From: Sorangium cellulosum
GTDB lineage: Bacteria > Myxococcota_A > Polyangia > Polyangiales > Polyangiaceae
NCBI RefSeq assembly: GCF_004135735.1
Contig: NZ_CP012670.1
Span: 7,146,501 to 7,210,500 of the forward strand
DNA length: 64,000 nt
Direction: 5' to 3'
A program made the position numbers and the translations under genes. Under the pieces are notes generated by a model that did no database searches, was not told where the DNA came from, and worked only from the letters and a program-made list of their open reading frames with translations. Positions 17,507 through 25,903 of the stretch are shown in pieces. Numbering within the stretch: position 1 is the stretch's first letter; each line of letters starts with the position of its first letter.

Positions 17507-18020
17507 GGCGGCGTCACCTCCGCGAGACGAGCGCTGCCCGGCGCCCCGCTGCGGCTCGCCTCGCCCGGCGGGCCGGGCGGCGTCTCCGACGCTCGCCAGA
17601 CGGTCTTCCGGCAACCCTTCGAGCCGCCCGGGGGCCTCCCCCGCTCGCGACGAGCGCGAAGACGAGCGCGAAACCGAGAGGACGGCGCGGTGGGCGCGAA
17701 CCTCCGGGAAGGCCGATGTGAATCGTGCTCGACAGGTCAGGCTCCTCCTCGACATGTCAGGCTCCTCTCGGTCATCACGCGCATCACGCGCATCACGCGC
17801 GTGGACGTTCGCGTCCAGCGGATCGAGAGGGGTGCGTCGAGGAGCCGATGCGCTGCCCTGACGCGGCGGACGGATCCCGGCGTCACGGGACGAACACCGT
17901 CTCTCGGGCCGGGCAGCTCGGCAGGCCCTACCGCGCTCCCGCGCGAGCAGCGCGGGACCAGGACAACATGCTACCAGCCCGGCCGGGGCGCCGCGGCGCC
18001 CGGGCTCGGCGCCGAGCGGC
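17507..18020. other. Intergenic, 514 bp, with short repeats
   Basis: No supported gene. Three tandem copies of CATCACGCG occupy 17773-17799, and CAGGCTCCTC occurs twice between about 17736 and 17768. Open frames here are GC-driven chance frames without starts or domains. Confidence 0.5.
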
Positions 18021-18200
18021 TCACTCGATGGGCGGCTGAGGCCCGGGGACGATCCCCGCGATGTCCGGATCCTCTCCTGGCGCAGCGTTGGAGCCGGGGC
18101 CCTTCTCCCTGCGGCGTGCGAGGCGGTTCGCGTCTTTTTCGCGCTGCTTCTCCTGCCGCGCGCGTTCCTTCTGCCGCTTCAACGCTCCCTGCTTTTGCAT
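18021..18200 (-). CDS. 59-residue highly charged small protein
   Basis: ATG 18200 to TGA 18021, preceded by a good ribosome site (AGAGGTCCGC then ATG). The N-terminal half is a very basic, Lys/Arg/Gln-rich helix (MQKQGALKRQKERARQEKQR at the start). The C-terminal half turns acidic then Pro-rich, GEDPDIAGIVPGPQPP. The sharp switch from a helix to a conserved-looking GEDPDIAGIVPGPQP tail is not what a random GC-rich frame gives. It lies 119 bp downstream of the RRM gene on the same strand, beyond that gene's terminator. A nucleic-acid-binding or ribosome-associated role would fit the charge but is only a guess. No family name is known to me. Confidence 0.65.
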   Translation of the reverse strand: MQKQGALKRQKERARQEKQREKDANRLARRREKGPGSNAAPGEDPDIAGIVPGPQPPIE

Positions 18201-18267
18201 GCGGACCTCTGGCCTTTCAGCGCCCTCCGGCGCGTTTCAAAGACAGGTGCGGCGGCGCTCGGCCGCC

Positions 18268-18308
18268 GAAAAAGACAAGGCGCGGCGGCGCACACACGCC
18301 GCCGCGCC
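18268..18308 (-). terminator. Rho-independent terminator of the RRM gene
   Basis: A perfect 12-bp stem (18297-18308 with 18279-18290) around a 6-nt loop (18291-18296) starts 11 bp after the RRM stop. On the minus strand it is followed by TTGTCTTTTTC (18268-18278), a T-rich run. It separates the RRM gene from the 59-residue gene, so expression of the latter needs readthrough or its own promoter. Confidence 0.75.
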
Positions 18309-18318
18309 GCGCGCGCGA

Positions 18319-18699
18319 TCAGTACCGCTCGCGCCCGCCGCGGCCGCCGCGGCCACCACCGCCGCCACCGCCGAAGCCGCGACCACCGCCGCCGCCGCCG
18401 AAGCCACCACCGCCGCCGAAGCCGCCGCCGCCGCCGCCGAAGCTGCGCGCCGGACGCTCCTGCGCCTCGTTCACCTTGAGCGGGCGGCCGTCGAGGAGGG
18501 CCCCGTTGAGCTGCGAGATGGCGCTGTTCGCGGCCTGGGCAGAGCCCATCGTGACGAACGCGAAGCCGCGCGGCTGCCCCGTCTCGCGATCGGTCGGCAT
18601 CGCGATCTCACGGACCTCGCCGGCTGCGGCGAACGCGGCCTCGAGGGTCTCCCGGCTGGTGCTGAACGAAAGGTTTCCTACGTAGAGACGATTTCCCAT
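18319..18699 (-). CDS. Glycine-rich RRM RNA-binding protein
   Basis: 126 residues. One RRM (about 3-80) with RNP2 LYVGNL (5-10) and RNP1 RGFAFVTM (44-51), followed by a Gly-rich tail with FGGGG and RGG-like repeats ending GGRGGRERY. This is the layout of cyanobacterial Rbp and plant glycine-rich RNA-binding proteins, usually cold- or stress-induced RNA chaperones; myxobacteria carry several. ATG 18699 follows GCAGGATGAC. The gene ends in a strong terminator. RNA binding is well supported, targets are unknown. Confidence 0.93.
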   Translation of the reverse strand: MGNRLYVGNLSFSTSRETLEAAFAAAGEVREIAMPTDRETGQPRGFAFVTMGSAQAANSAISQLNGALLDGRPLKVNEAQERPARSFGGGGGGFGGGGGFGGGGGGRGFGGGGGGGRGGRGGRERY

Positions 18700-19171
18700 G
18701 TCATCCTGCTTTTTTCACGGCTTTCTGGTGCGCCAGGGGCGCTCTCGGCCTGCCATCCGACGAAGCCGTGACGGATCGAACGGAGACGTGCCGCACGGAA
18801 CTCCCGCGCGGTCACACGGTGCGTCGTCCAGTCATCCGAGCGAGCTGAAGCCTCCCCCACGTAAGGAGGGAGGAGGGAAAGCGTCGTGTCGAGGGCCAGG
18901 GACGTTCGTGAGAGAGAGCATCCTAGCCCGACGCGTCGTCCTCCGCAAGCGAGCCGTTCCGCCTTCGTCAGCCATGCCGGATCTCCCGGGGATCAGCGCG
19001 ACGGTGTCCAGGCTGGCGCTGTGGCGCCGGACGCGGTCGTCTGTCTCGTGCTGTCTCGTGCACGCCCTCGTACACGCCGGAGAGATCACCGCGAATGACC
19101 TCGGTCGCCTGCTCGGGTATGCTCGCGTCCTGATATCGCGATCGCCGAGCGAATCGACCGAGGAGAGCACC
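18700..19171. other. Intergenic, 472 bp between divergent genes
   Basis: Upstream regions of the RRM gene (minus) and of the frameshifted lipoprotein gene (plus). A 5-bp stem-like CTCCCCCACGTAAGGAGGGAG occurs near 18852. CTGTCTCGTG is duplicated in tandem at about 19040-19060. No coding frame is supported. Confidence 0.45.
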
Positions 19172-19820
19172 TTGCTTCACGCGAAAGGGTGGCCCGTCGT
19201 CCCGGTGTGGTGGCTCGTCGTCCCGCTGGCAACGTCGAGTTGCGCGTCCGGCGCGCCTGCGCCATCGAGCGCGCCGACGGAGCGCACGACCGCCGTGATC
19301 GTGGTGCCCCAGACGCCGCCTGTCGCTCCGAAAGACCCGCTCGACGAGGGCTCGCTGCCAGAGGTCGAGATCCGGGGCCGCGAGATCCTCCTGGACGGCA
19401 AGCGCGTCGGAGACGCGAGGAACATCGTCGAGCTCGGCCGGCTGACCAAGCGCGACGAGCTGTTCGAGCCGCTCCGGGCGCGCCGTGCCGACGCGGACCA
19501 GCGCGGTGCGCCGATGCAGCGCGAGATCGCCGTCGTGGCGGACGATGCGGCCGCGTGGATCGTCGTCGAGAGCGTGATGCGCACGGCGGCCTTCGCCGGC
19601 TACTATCGTGCGCTTCGTCATCGGCAGGGACGGGAAGGTCACCGCGGCCGACGCGATCGACGTGCCGGGCGGCTCGCCGCCGTCCCCCGCGAGCGCGCCC
19701 ATGCCGGATCGCGCGGTCGTGAGCTGCGTGCTGCGCGAGTTCAAGAAGCTCACGTCTCCGACGCCCGAAGGCGGTAACATCACGGTGGTGTATCCTGTGA
19801 TGTTCTCGCCTGGGTCGTGA
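19172..19820 (+). pseudogene. Lipoprotein of the TonB-like/AgmX C-terminal type, broken by a frameshift
   Basis: The 5' part starts at a TTG (19172) after AGGAG and encodes a signal peptide with lipobox SSC, a Pro-rich linker, then VEIRGREILLDGKRVGDARN and a domain ending RTAAFAGYY near 19607. The 3' part continues in another frame from 19608: RFVIGRDGKVTAADAIDVPG ... VVSCVLREFKKLTSPTP ... GNITVVYPVMF, ending at TGA 19820. This VVSCVxxxFxxLxFPxPxxGxxxVxYPxxF ending is the typical C-terminus of myxobacterial TonB-like/AgmX lipoproteins. The two halves fit one gene with a single-base indel near 19600. Whether that is biological or a sequencing error cannot be decided here. Confidence 0.7.
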
Positions 19821-20009
19821 TCTCGACGAAGCAGCGCCGCGCCCTTCGTGAGGCCCCCGAGCCCGGCAGGTCCTCATCCTGACAACCATGCCCGAGTCGG
19901 GCCGACCACCGCGCTGGCGCGGTCGCTCGTGCATCTCCCGCGCGCGTCATCCTCCCGCGCGTCATCCTCCCGCTTCGCGCGCGCGTCATCCTGGGCTAGA
20001 AGGTCCACC

Positions 20010-20606
20010 ATGCTTACGCTCTTTCACGCTCCGCAGTCGCGCTCCTCGCGTATCGTGTGGCTCCTCGAGGAGCTCGGCGCGAAATACGATATCGTCTACA
20101 CGAGCATCCCGCGGATGGACGGCTCGGGCGCCGCCGATCCCGCGAACCCGCATCCGGACAGGAAGGTGCCCGCGCTCCAGCACGACGGGGCGCTCGTCAC
20201 CGAGTCGATCGCGATCATGCTGTACCTCACCGACCTTTACCCCGAGGCGGGCCTCGCGCCGCGCGTCGGCGATCCCCGGCGCGGCGCGTACCTGACCTGG
20301 CTCGCGTGGTACGCCGGCGTCGTCGAGCCGGTCGTCACGCTCGAGTTCGCGAAGGTCACCGACAACCCGGCGCTCGTGCACACCTTCCGCGGCCTCGCCG
20401 AGGTCCACGCGCGCGTCGCCTCCGCGCTCGCGGAGAGCGACTACATCCTCGGGGGCGAGTTCACCGCGGCCGATATCCTCTTCACGAGCCTGGGACAGTG
20501 GTTCCGCCCCGGGCTGCCGGAGGGCCAGCGCATCGACGACTACCTCGCCCGATGCGCCGCGCGCCCCGCCGCCGCGCGCGCGATGGCCAAGGACAGGCCC
20601 GGCTGA
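20010..20606 (+). CDS. Glutathione S-transferase family protein
   Basis: 198 residues. The N-terminal thioredoxin-like domain reads LTLFHAPQSRSSRIVWLLEE (catalytic Ser likely in the SRSSR stretch), with KVPALQHDGALVTESIAIML (cis-Pro and the ES motif that binds the glutathione gamma-glutamyl group). The C-terminal helical domain includes GGEFTAADILF, the N-capping box of GSTs. The substrate is unknown. ATG 20010 was chosen because the fold begins immediately; upstream frames are low complexity. The 3' end faces the thioredoxin gene. Confidence 0.9.
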   Translation: MLTLFHAPQSRSSRIVWLLEELGAKYDIVYTSIPRMDGSGAADPANPHPDRKVPALQHDGALVTESIAIMLYLTDLYPEAGLAPRVGDPRRGAYLTWLAWYAGVVEPVVTLEFAKVTDNPALVHTFRGLAEVHARVASALAESDYILGGEFTAADILFTSLGQWFRPGLPEGQRIDDYLARCAARPAAARAMAKDRPG

Positions 20607-20624
20607 GCGCGCGCCGCGCGGCCG

Positions 20625-21032
20625 TCAGGCCCCTCCGCCCGCCTGGCCCTCCTCGGCGGCCTGCCTCGCCTCCTCCTCGGCCTCGGCGATCTTCGTCCGC
20701 ACCTCGTTCATGTCGAGCGCGCGCACCTTCTCGATCACCTGATCGAGCGCCGAGGCGGGCAGCGAGCCCGCCTCGGCGAAGAGGAGGACCTTCTCGCGGA
20801 AGATGAAGAGCGTCGGGATGGAGCGGATATTGAAGGCCTGGGCCAGATCCCGCTGCTCGTCGGTGTTGATCTTCCCGAACACGATGTCCGTGTGCTTCTC
20901 GGAGGCCTTCTCGAAGACGGGCCCGAAGGTACGGCAGGGGCCGCACCAGGGCGCCCACCAGTCGATGAGGACGATGTCGTTCGACTCGACCGTCTGCTCG
21001 AAGTTCTCCGCGCTGAGCTGTGTGGTACTCAT
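20625..21032 (-). CDS. Thioredoxin
   Basis: 135 residues. Active site WCGPC (29-33) and cis-Pro73 in RSIPTLFIF. The core is a standard thioredoxin of about 108 residues, followed by an acidic helical tail (EAEEEARQAAEEG). Cytoplasmic disulfide reductant for enzymes such as ribonucleotide reductase or peroxiredoxins. The tail is unusual for a housekeeping TrxA. ATG 21032; monocistronic, convergent with the GST gene (18 bp gap). Confidence 0.93.
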   Translation of the reverse strand: MSTTQLSAENFEQTVESNDIVLIDWWAPWCGPCRTFGPVFEKASEKHTDIVFGKINTDEQRDLAQAFNIRSIPTLFIFREKVLLFAEAGSLPASALDQVIEKVRALDMNEVRTKIAEAEEEARQAAEEGQAGGGA

Positions 21033-21159
21033 CGGCGGAGCATAGCGTCGACCCCCGCGCGTGTCCGCCGGGACGCCCGGCTGCGCGTGGAAGATGCGCC
21101 GCGGCTCGGGCAGGCGGCCTCGGCGGGAGGCGGCCTCGGCGGGAGGCGCTCGCCTCGCG

Positions 21160-22059
21160 CTATTCGCGCTGCTGCAGGGCGGCCGCCGCGGCGTCCGCCC
21201 GCGGCCCCGGCGCGACGGCGGCGGCGCCGTCCGCCGTGGGGGCGGCGCGGCTCGCCAGCCAGAGCCACAGGACGAGCGCGCCGAGGGCGATGCGGTACCA
21301 GCCGAACGGCGCGAGGCCGTAGCGCTTGAGGTAGCGCAGGAAGACCGCGATCACGAGCAGGGCGACCGCGAACGAGACCGCGAGGCCGACGGCCAGAGCC
21401 GTGGGGCCGCCGGGCGCGTCGAGCAGCGCGCTGCCGTTCTTGGCGAGGTCGAAGACGGTCGCGGCGCCGAGCGTCGGGATGGCGAGGAGGAACGAGAACT
21501 CGGCGGCCGCGGCGGTGCTGAGGCCGGAGAGCTGGCCGCCGACGATGGTGGTCATCGAGCGCGACGCGCCGGGCCAGAGCGCGAAGCACTGCGCGAGGCC
21601 GATCGCGGCGGCGCGGCGCGGCGTGATGTCCTCGAGGCGGGGGTCGCCGGGATCCTGCCGCCGGCTCCGGACGGCCTCGACGGCGATCATCAGGACGCCG
21701 CCGGCGATGAGCGCGACCGCGACCGGCCCCGGGCCGAACAGGTGCGCCTTGATGGCCTTGTGGAAGAGCAGGCCGACCACGGCGGCGGGGAAGAAGCCGA
21801 TCACGACGGCGAGCGCGAGGCGGAGGCTCTCCGGATCGCGCCGGAGCGCGCCGCGCAGCGTGTCGGCGAGGCGCGCGCGGAAATAGACGACCACGGCGAG
21901 CACCGCGCCGAGCTGGATGACGATATCGAGCGTCTTCGCCGCCTCGCTCTCGTGGCCGAGCCACGCGCCGAGCAGGATGAGGTGACCGGTGGAGGAGACG
22001 GGGAGGAACTCGGTCAGCCCCTCGAGGATCCCGAGCAGGACGGCATCGAACCAGAACAT
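21160..22059 (-). CDS. uppP: Undecaprenyl-diphosphate phosphatase
   Basis: 299 residues, membrane protein with about eight hydrophobic segments. The two catalytic signatures are present: EGLTEFLPVSSTGHLIL near the N-terminus and LWPGASRSMTTIVGG in the middle. It recycles undecaprenyl diphosphate to the monophosphate for peptidoglycan and O-antigen synthesis and gives bacitracin tolerance when overproduced (BacA). Length and topology are normal. Downstream, a 16-bp sequence is tandemly duplicated at 21114-21145. Confidence 0.95.
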   Translation of the reverse strand: MFWFDAVLLGILEGLTEFLPVSSTGHLILLGAWLGHESEAAKTLDIVIQLGAVLAVVVYFRARLADTLRGALRRDPESLRLALAVVIGFFPAAVVGLLFHKAIKAHLFGPGPVAVALIAGGVLMIAVEAVRSRRQDPGDPRLEDITPRRAAAIGLAQCFALWPGASRSMTTIVGGQLSGLSTAAAAEFSFLLAIPTLGAATVFDLAKNGSALLDAPGGPTALAVGLAVSFAVALLVIAVFLRYLKRYGLAPFGWYRIALGALVLWLWLASRAAPTADGAAAVAPGPRADAAAAALQQRE

Positions 22060-22390
22060 TGCGCCGAGTCTACCCGCACGCGGGGCGCGGCGGATCGAGA
22101 GCGCGCGGCGAGGTCGCTGCGGCCGCGCGGCGGCGCTGTGGAGGTGCCGCGAGCTACCGCACGGACCAACGACAGCGGAGGGGGTCGTCGCTCACCGACA
22201 GGGTCGGGCATCCACCTTCGGGCTTGACATCCCCAGAATCCCCTGGAGATTCCTCTACCGCCATCCCCCCGAGGCCCGGCCTGGGTCTCGCTTGCCAAAC
22301 CGTTCTGACCGTCCTCATCCCCATCCCCTCGTGTTACCCCCTGTCGCCCGGCCCGGATCAACCTTGCCGAGGAGGCTGTCGACCCCGAGG

Positions 22391-22470
22391 AAGATCACGC
22401 GCTCGAACCTGGGCACGATCAAGCGGACGACACTGGATCTTGCGCCGCTGACGGTGATCATCGGGAAAGA
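22391..22470 (+). pseudogene. Remnant of an AAA ATPase N-terminus
   Basis: In one plus-strand frame this stretch reads ITRSNLGTIKRTTLDLAPLT then VIIGK, which matches the start of RecF/SMC-like AAA ATPases (usually ...LDLAPLTVIIGxNGSGKS). The similarity stops within the P-loop, and the frame ends 35 bases later. It looks like a truncated 5' gene fragment in the 452-bp spacer upstream of the cupin gene. It has no start codon of its own. Confidence 0.4.
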
Positions 22471-22511
22471 ATTTACAATCACCGGCGCGCGCGAGGGCCC
22501 ATGATGCGCGC

Positions 22512-22907
22512 ATGACCCGACACGACAGCCACGCTTTTCATCTCTCCGACACCTACGTGCAGCTCCTCGACGGCGGCGCCGCGACGCCGATCCCTGTGGA
22601 CGCCGAGTTCTGGGCGAAGATCGGCGAGCGCGAGGAGCTGCACGCCGGCCGCATGGTGGGCCTCTTTCAGATGAACGAGAGCCCCGATCACCGCGAGGTC
22701 CACCCCCGCGGCGACGAGCTCCTGATCCTCCTCTCCGGCGCGGTCGACGTCGTGCTGGAAGACGAGCGCGGCGAGCGCGTGATCGAGCTGCGCGATCAGG
22801 GCGCGTGCGTCGTCCCGCGCGGCGTCTGGCACGGGCAGATCGTGCGCGCGCCGAGCGTGATGATCTTCATCACGCCCGGCGAGGGCACCCAGCACCGCGC
22901 GTGCTGA
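22512..22907 (+). CDS. Cupin domain protein
   Basis: 131 residues. The central block SPDHREVHPRGDELLILLSG (cupin motif 1: H ... H-x-x-x-D/E-E) and GACVVPRGVWHGQIV (motif 2, G-x-x-x-x-P-x-G-x-x-H) mark a single metal-binding cupin barrel. Typical roles are small-molecule binding, isomerisation or dioxygenation; none can be chosen. ATG 22512. Convergent with the VOC gene downstream. Confidence 0.85.
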   Translation: MTRHDSHAFHLSDTYVQLLDGGAATPIPVDAEFWAKIGEREELHAGRMVGLFQMNESPDHREVHPRGDELLILLSGAVDVVLEDERGERVIELRDQGACVVPRGVWHGQIVRAPSVMIFITPGEGTQHRAC

Positions 22908-22968
22908 TCCCACGCGACGACCGGCAGCGGGCTCCCGCCGCTGCCCGTGGCGACGTGGCCGCGAAGGG

Positions 22969-23454
22969 CTACGAGCGGTAGGCCTGCTCGAGCGCCGCGA
23001 TGTCCAGCTTGACCATCTTCAGGAGCGCGTCCGTCACCCTCTTCGCGCGGGCCGGATCGCGGTCGCGCATCATCTCGTCGAGCGCGGCGGGCACGATCTG
23101 CCACCGCAGGCCGAAGCGATCGATGAGCCAGCCGCAGGCCTGCGGCCGGCCGCCCCCCTCGAGGAGCGCGTCCCAGTAGCGGTCCAGCTCCGCCTGGTCA
23201 TCGCAGACCACGACCATGGAGACGGCGTCGTTGAACGCGTGGTGGGGCCCGGCGCTGATCGCCTGGAAGCGCTGCCCGAGGAGCGTGAAATCCACGACCC
23301 TCACGGATCCCGGCGGCCCGCCGGGCGACTCGCTCCGGAGCTCGGTGACGTGGTCGACCCGCGAGCTCGGGAAGATCGAGGCGTAAAACCTCGCCGCCTC
23401 CTCGGCCTCCTTGGCGTACCAGAGATGCGGGAAAACTTTCGCGTTGCTCTTCAT
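22969..23454 (-). CDS. VOC family protein (PhnB/3-demethylubiquinone methyltransferase-like fold)
   Basis: 161 residues. HLWYAKEAEEAARFYASIFP, the central VVDFTLLGQRFQAIS and WQIVPAALDEMM are characteristic of the PhnB-like subgroup of the vicinal oxygen chelate superfamily. Despite the historic 3-demethylubiquinone methyltransferase label, catalysis is unproven for this subgroup. ATG 23454 begins the conserved region; the frame stays open further upstream but is non-conserved. Stand-alone gene. Confidence 0.88.
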   Translation of the reverse strand: MKSNAKVFPHLWYAKEAEEAARFYASIFPSSRVDHVTELRSESPGGPPGSVRVVDFTLLGQRFQAISAGPHHAFNDAVSMVVVCDDQAELDRYWDALLEGGGRPQACGWLIDRFGLRWQIVPAALDEMMRDRDPARAKRVTDALLKMVKLDIAALEQAYRS

Positions 23455-24170
23455 GGTCCTGTCGTTCCTCCTCGGAGGCTTGGACTGCCGGCCAGGCCCG
23501 AGCTCATCGGTCCCGGGAATTTTTTTCGACGGTCCCGCAGGATCTGTGGACGCATGACACCCCGGGGCGGAGGACCCGCTCGGCTCACCGGCGCGGGCGC
23601 GTCGTGCTGCCGCAGAGACGCCGGGCGAGCGCCTTCCTGGGGTACGCTGCAGCACATCCGCCCGTGATGCCGCGATGGCGGTCCGGTCCGCGTTCCGCCT
23701 CGAGGACCACGCGCGCTTGCGCAAGTCTTCGCACAAGTTGAGCAGCTCCTCGCACAACGGAGCGCCACAAGCGCACGGCGAGGCGCATCGCGGGACCGTC
23801 GCGTGGTGCCGATCCATCGCCTGACGAACGGCGCGCGCGGGCGGTGAAGGCTGCCGCCCGCTGCGCCCGAGGACTGGCCCGAGGGTTGCTCTCCTCTGCG
23901 ACACCCGGCCTTGACCGGGCACGCAGCAACGAGCTTGCCTTCACCGAGGTCGAAGCGCGCGTTCGCGCTGGAACAGGTCACCACGCTGCGCTTCGCCCGC
24001 GGCGGCGATCCCGAGCTCGCGCGCGATCCGCTGGCCAGCGGATCGCGAGGCGATCGGGGCGACCCTCGATGGAGGCGAGACACGTCTCGTGGGGCTCGAT
24101 CCCGCAGCGCTGTTCATCACCAACACAGGGCATGACCCGCTCATAGCCAACCAGATCAGGGAGACATCAC
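23455..24170. other. Intergenic, 716 bp, accessory spacer
   Basis: No supported gene. It holds one copy (23559-23600) of a direct repeat whose partner lies at 25357-25398 on the far side of the protease gene. GATCCGCTGGCCAGCGGATC at about 24026-24045 is a perfect 20-bp palindrome upstream of the protease gene. Confidence 0.5.
23559..23600. repeat. Direct repeat copy A flanking the protease gene
   Basis: 42 bp identical at 41 positions to 25357-25398 (starting ACCCCGGGGCGGAGGACCCG). Weaker similarity continues about 30 bp further on the right. Same orientation, 1798 bp apart. Confidence 0.8.
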
Positions 24171-25172
24171 ATGAAATCGACTCACGCCTTCGCAACCGCC
24201 TTCTCTTTCTCCGTGCTCGCCACGAGCGGCTGCGCGATGGATATGGATACCGAGACCCCGGCCGGCTGGAGCGAGCCGGAGGACGGGGGCGCCGACGAGG
24301 TGGACGAGGCGCCGCAGCCTCTCACCAGCTCGCCCGCGACCACCGCGGAGCCGTGGATCGTGAACCTGACGTTCACCGGCATCGGGTCCCGCTGCACGGC
24401 GTCCGTCCTCACCGCGCACTGGCTGCTCACCGCCGCGCACTGCGTCGACAGCCTTTCCCGGGGCGCGCTCACGACGGTCAGCGTCAGCACCCGCAACGCC
24501 GCCGGCTCGGTCGTGAACGTCTACACCGGCAATGCGCGCACGTACCAGCACACGTTTTATGATTCCGGGCTCACGCCGGACGTCGACAACGACATCGCCA
24601 TCGTCCGGCTCACGGGCGCGGCCGGCGTCAACCTCAGCGTCACCGGCACGGCCAGGCTCTTTGGCTACACGTCGCCCTGGACGTCGACCTCGACCAGCGA
24701 CCGCGAGTTCTCGATCATCGGCTATGGCCTGTCGGACCCGGGCTGCGGCGGCTCCGACAGCACGAAGCGCATCGCCACCGGGTTCGTCATGGACAGGGAA
24801 TCGTTCGGTGTGCTCAGCATCAAGTCGTCCTACGGGACAAGGCACACCTGCGGCGGAGACTCGGGTGCGCCCTGGCTCCTCACCCGGAACGGCGTGCGCA
24901 TGGCCGTGGCCGTCCACTCGGGCCGCTACTACGACGCGCCCTCGTTCTCGATGAAGCAGCAGGCCGCGCTCATCCCGCCCAAGCGGACCTGGATGTACGA
25001 GACCTCGAAGGGAACGGGCCTCATGCTGGATTGCGGCACCGTGTGCACCGAGCGCGTGTACAACCCCGAGCCGCCCCCTGGCCCCGCGTGCCCCTCGGGA
25101 CAGCACTGCTGCGAGCCCGGCGGCGGCACGACCTGCAACCGGTGCTTGCCGAACTCGGTCGCGTGCCCGTGA
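24171..25172 (+). CDS. Secreted trypsin-like serine protease lipoprotein
   Basis: 333 residues. Signal peptide with lipobox LATSGC (Cys21), then an acidic linker. Chymotrypsin-fold domain with the full triad: His90 (LLTAAHC), Asp141 (DNDIAIVRL) and Ser231 (HTCGGDSGAPW). Cys75/Cys91 and the pair before GGDSG are placed for the usual disulfides. The last 50 residues form a Cys-rich tail (CGTVC, CPSGQHCCEPGGGTTCNRC), a small disulfide module often found on myxobacterial secreted proteins. A mature activating N-terminus of the IVGG type is not present; PWIVNL at about 61-66 replaces it, so activation may differ. Probably a cell-surface or secreted predatory protease. Confidence 0.92.
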   Translation: MKSTHAFATAFSFSVLATSGCAMDMDTETPAGWSEPEDGGADEVDEAPQPLTSSPATTAEPWIVNLTFTGIGSRCTASVLTAHWLLTAAHCVDSLSRGALTTVSVSTRNAAGSVVNVYTGNARTYQHTFYDSGLTPDVDNDIAIVRLTGAAGVNLSVTGTARLFGYTSPWTSTSTSDREFSIIGYGLSDPGCGGSDSTKRIATGFVMDRESFGVLSIKSSYGTRHTCGGDSGAPWLLTRNGVRMAVAVHSGRYYDAPSFSMKQQAALIPPKRTWMYETSKGTGLMLDCGTVCTERVYNPEPPPGPACPSGQHCCEPGGGTTCNRCLPNSVACP

Positions 25173-25903
25173 GGGCGCCTGGACCGTGCCGCTCAGGCTT
25201 CAGGCACAGGGAGCCAGGTCGAGCCAGCGGATGACGAGCGGCTGCAACCTGCACCTCTGGCTTTGTCGAGCAGATCCGCGCCGAGCTCGGTCGGCTCGAG
25301 CTCGGCTGGTCGCGACGTATCCAGCTCGTCACCTTCCCTTCGACCAGCGTGTCGTGACCCCGGGGCGGAGGACCCGCTCGGCTCACCGGCACGGGCGCAT
25401 TGGGCCGCCGCGGAGGCGCCGGGCGGACGGCGCGCTCACCGAGGAGGGACGCGCACCGCGAGGCCAGCGCCCGGCGCGCGCAGGGCGGCGCCAGGAGCGG
25501 CGCGCAGGCTGCCCCGACCGCGCCGCCGGCCACGGAGGCGGTCACGCAGGCGGGAGCCGACGGCGGCGGCCCGGGGGCGCCCGCCTGAGGCGCGCCGGCG
25601 GCCCTCCACGCTGGCGGCGCCGCGGAGCGGGAGTAGAGCCTGCACATGGCCCCTGCTGAGGAACCCGACCGGGAAAACAGGGATGATCCTCCCTCGTTTC
25701 CATGGCGCCTCCGTTTCCGAGATTGCATCGGATGACGGCGCGATGCATGACGCGATATAGAGCGCGCTCCCCGGGAGGGAGGCCAGGGCTGCAACCGTTC
25801 GTCCGATTCGCATAGCCTGCACGACCGGGTGGTATCCCTCGCACGGCTGTTCACGCGTCGGCAACATCAAGATGCTCGGTCACATCGCGGAGCGCGACGC
25901 CGT
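25173..25903. other. Intergenic, 731 bp
   Basis: No supported gene. The frames on both strands lack starts with ribosome sites, domains or regular codon pattern. It contains the second copy of the direct repeat (25357-25398). The last 250 bp, next to the epimerase gene, are visibly less GC-rich. Confidence 0.5.
25357..25398. repeat. Direct repeat copy B flanking the protease gene
   Basis: Partner of 23559-23600 with a single mismatch over 42 bp, same orientation. It is followed by a weaker match (GCCGCGGAGGCGCCGGGCG here, GCCGCAGAGACGCCGGGCG in copy A). Confidence 0.8.

Noticed and set aside
25173-25903. Open frames of 100-277 residues after the protease gene
   Set aside because: No ribosome sites, domains or consistent codon bias, and they cross a non-coding direct repeat.
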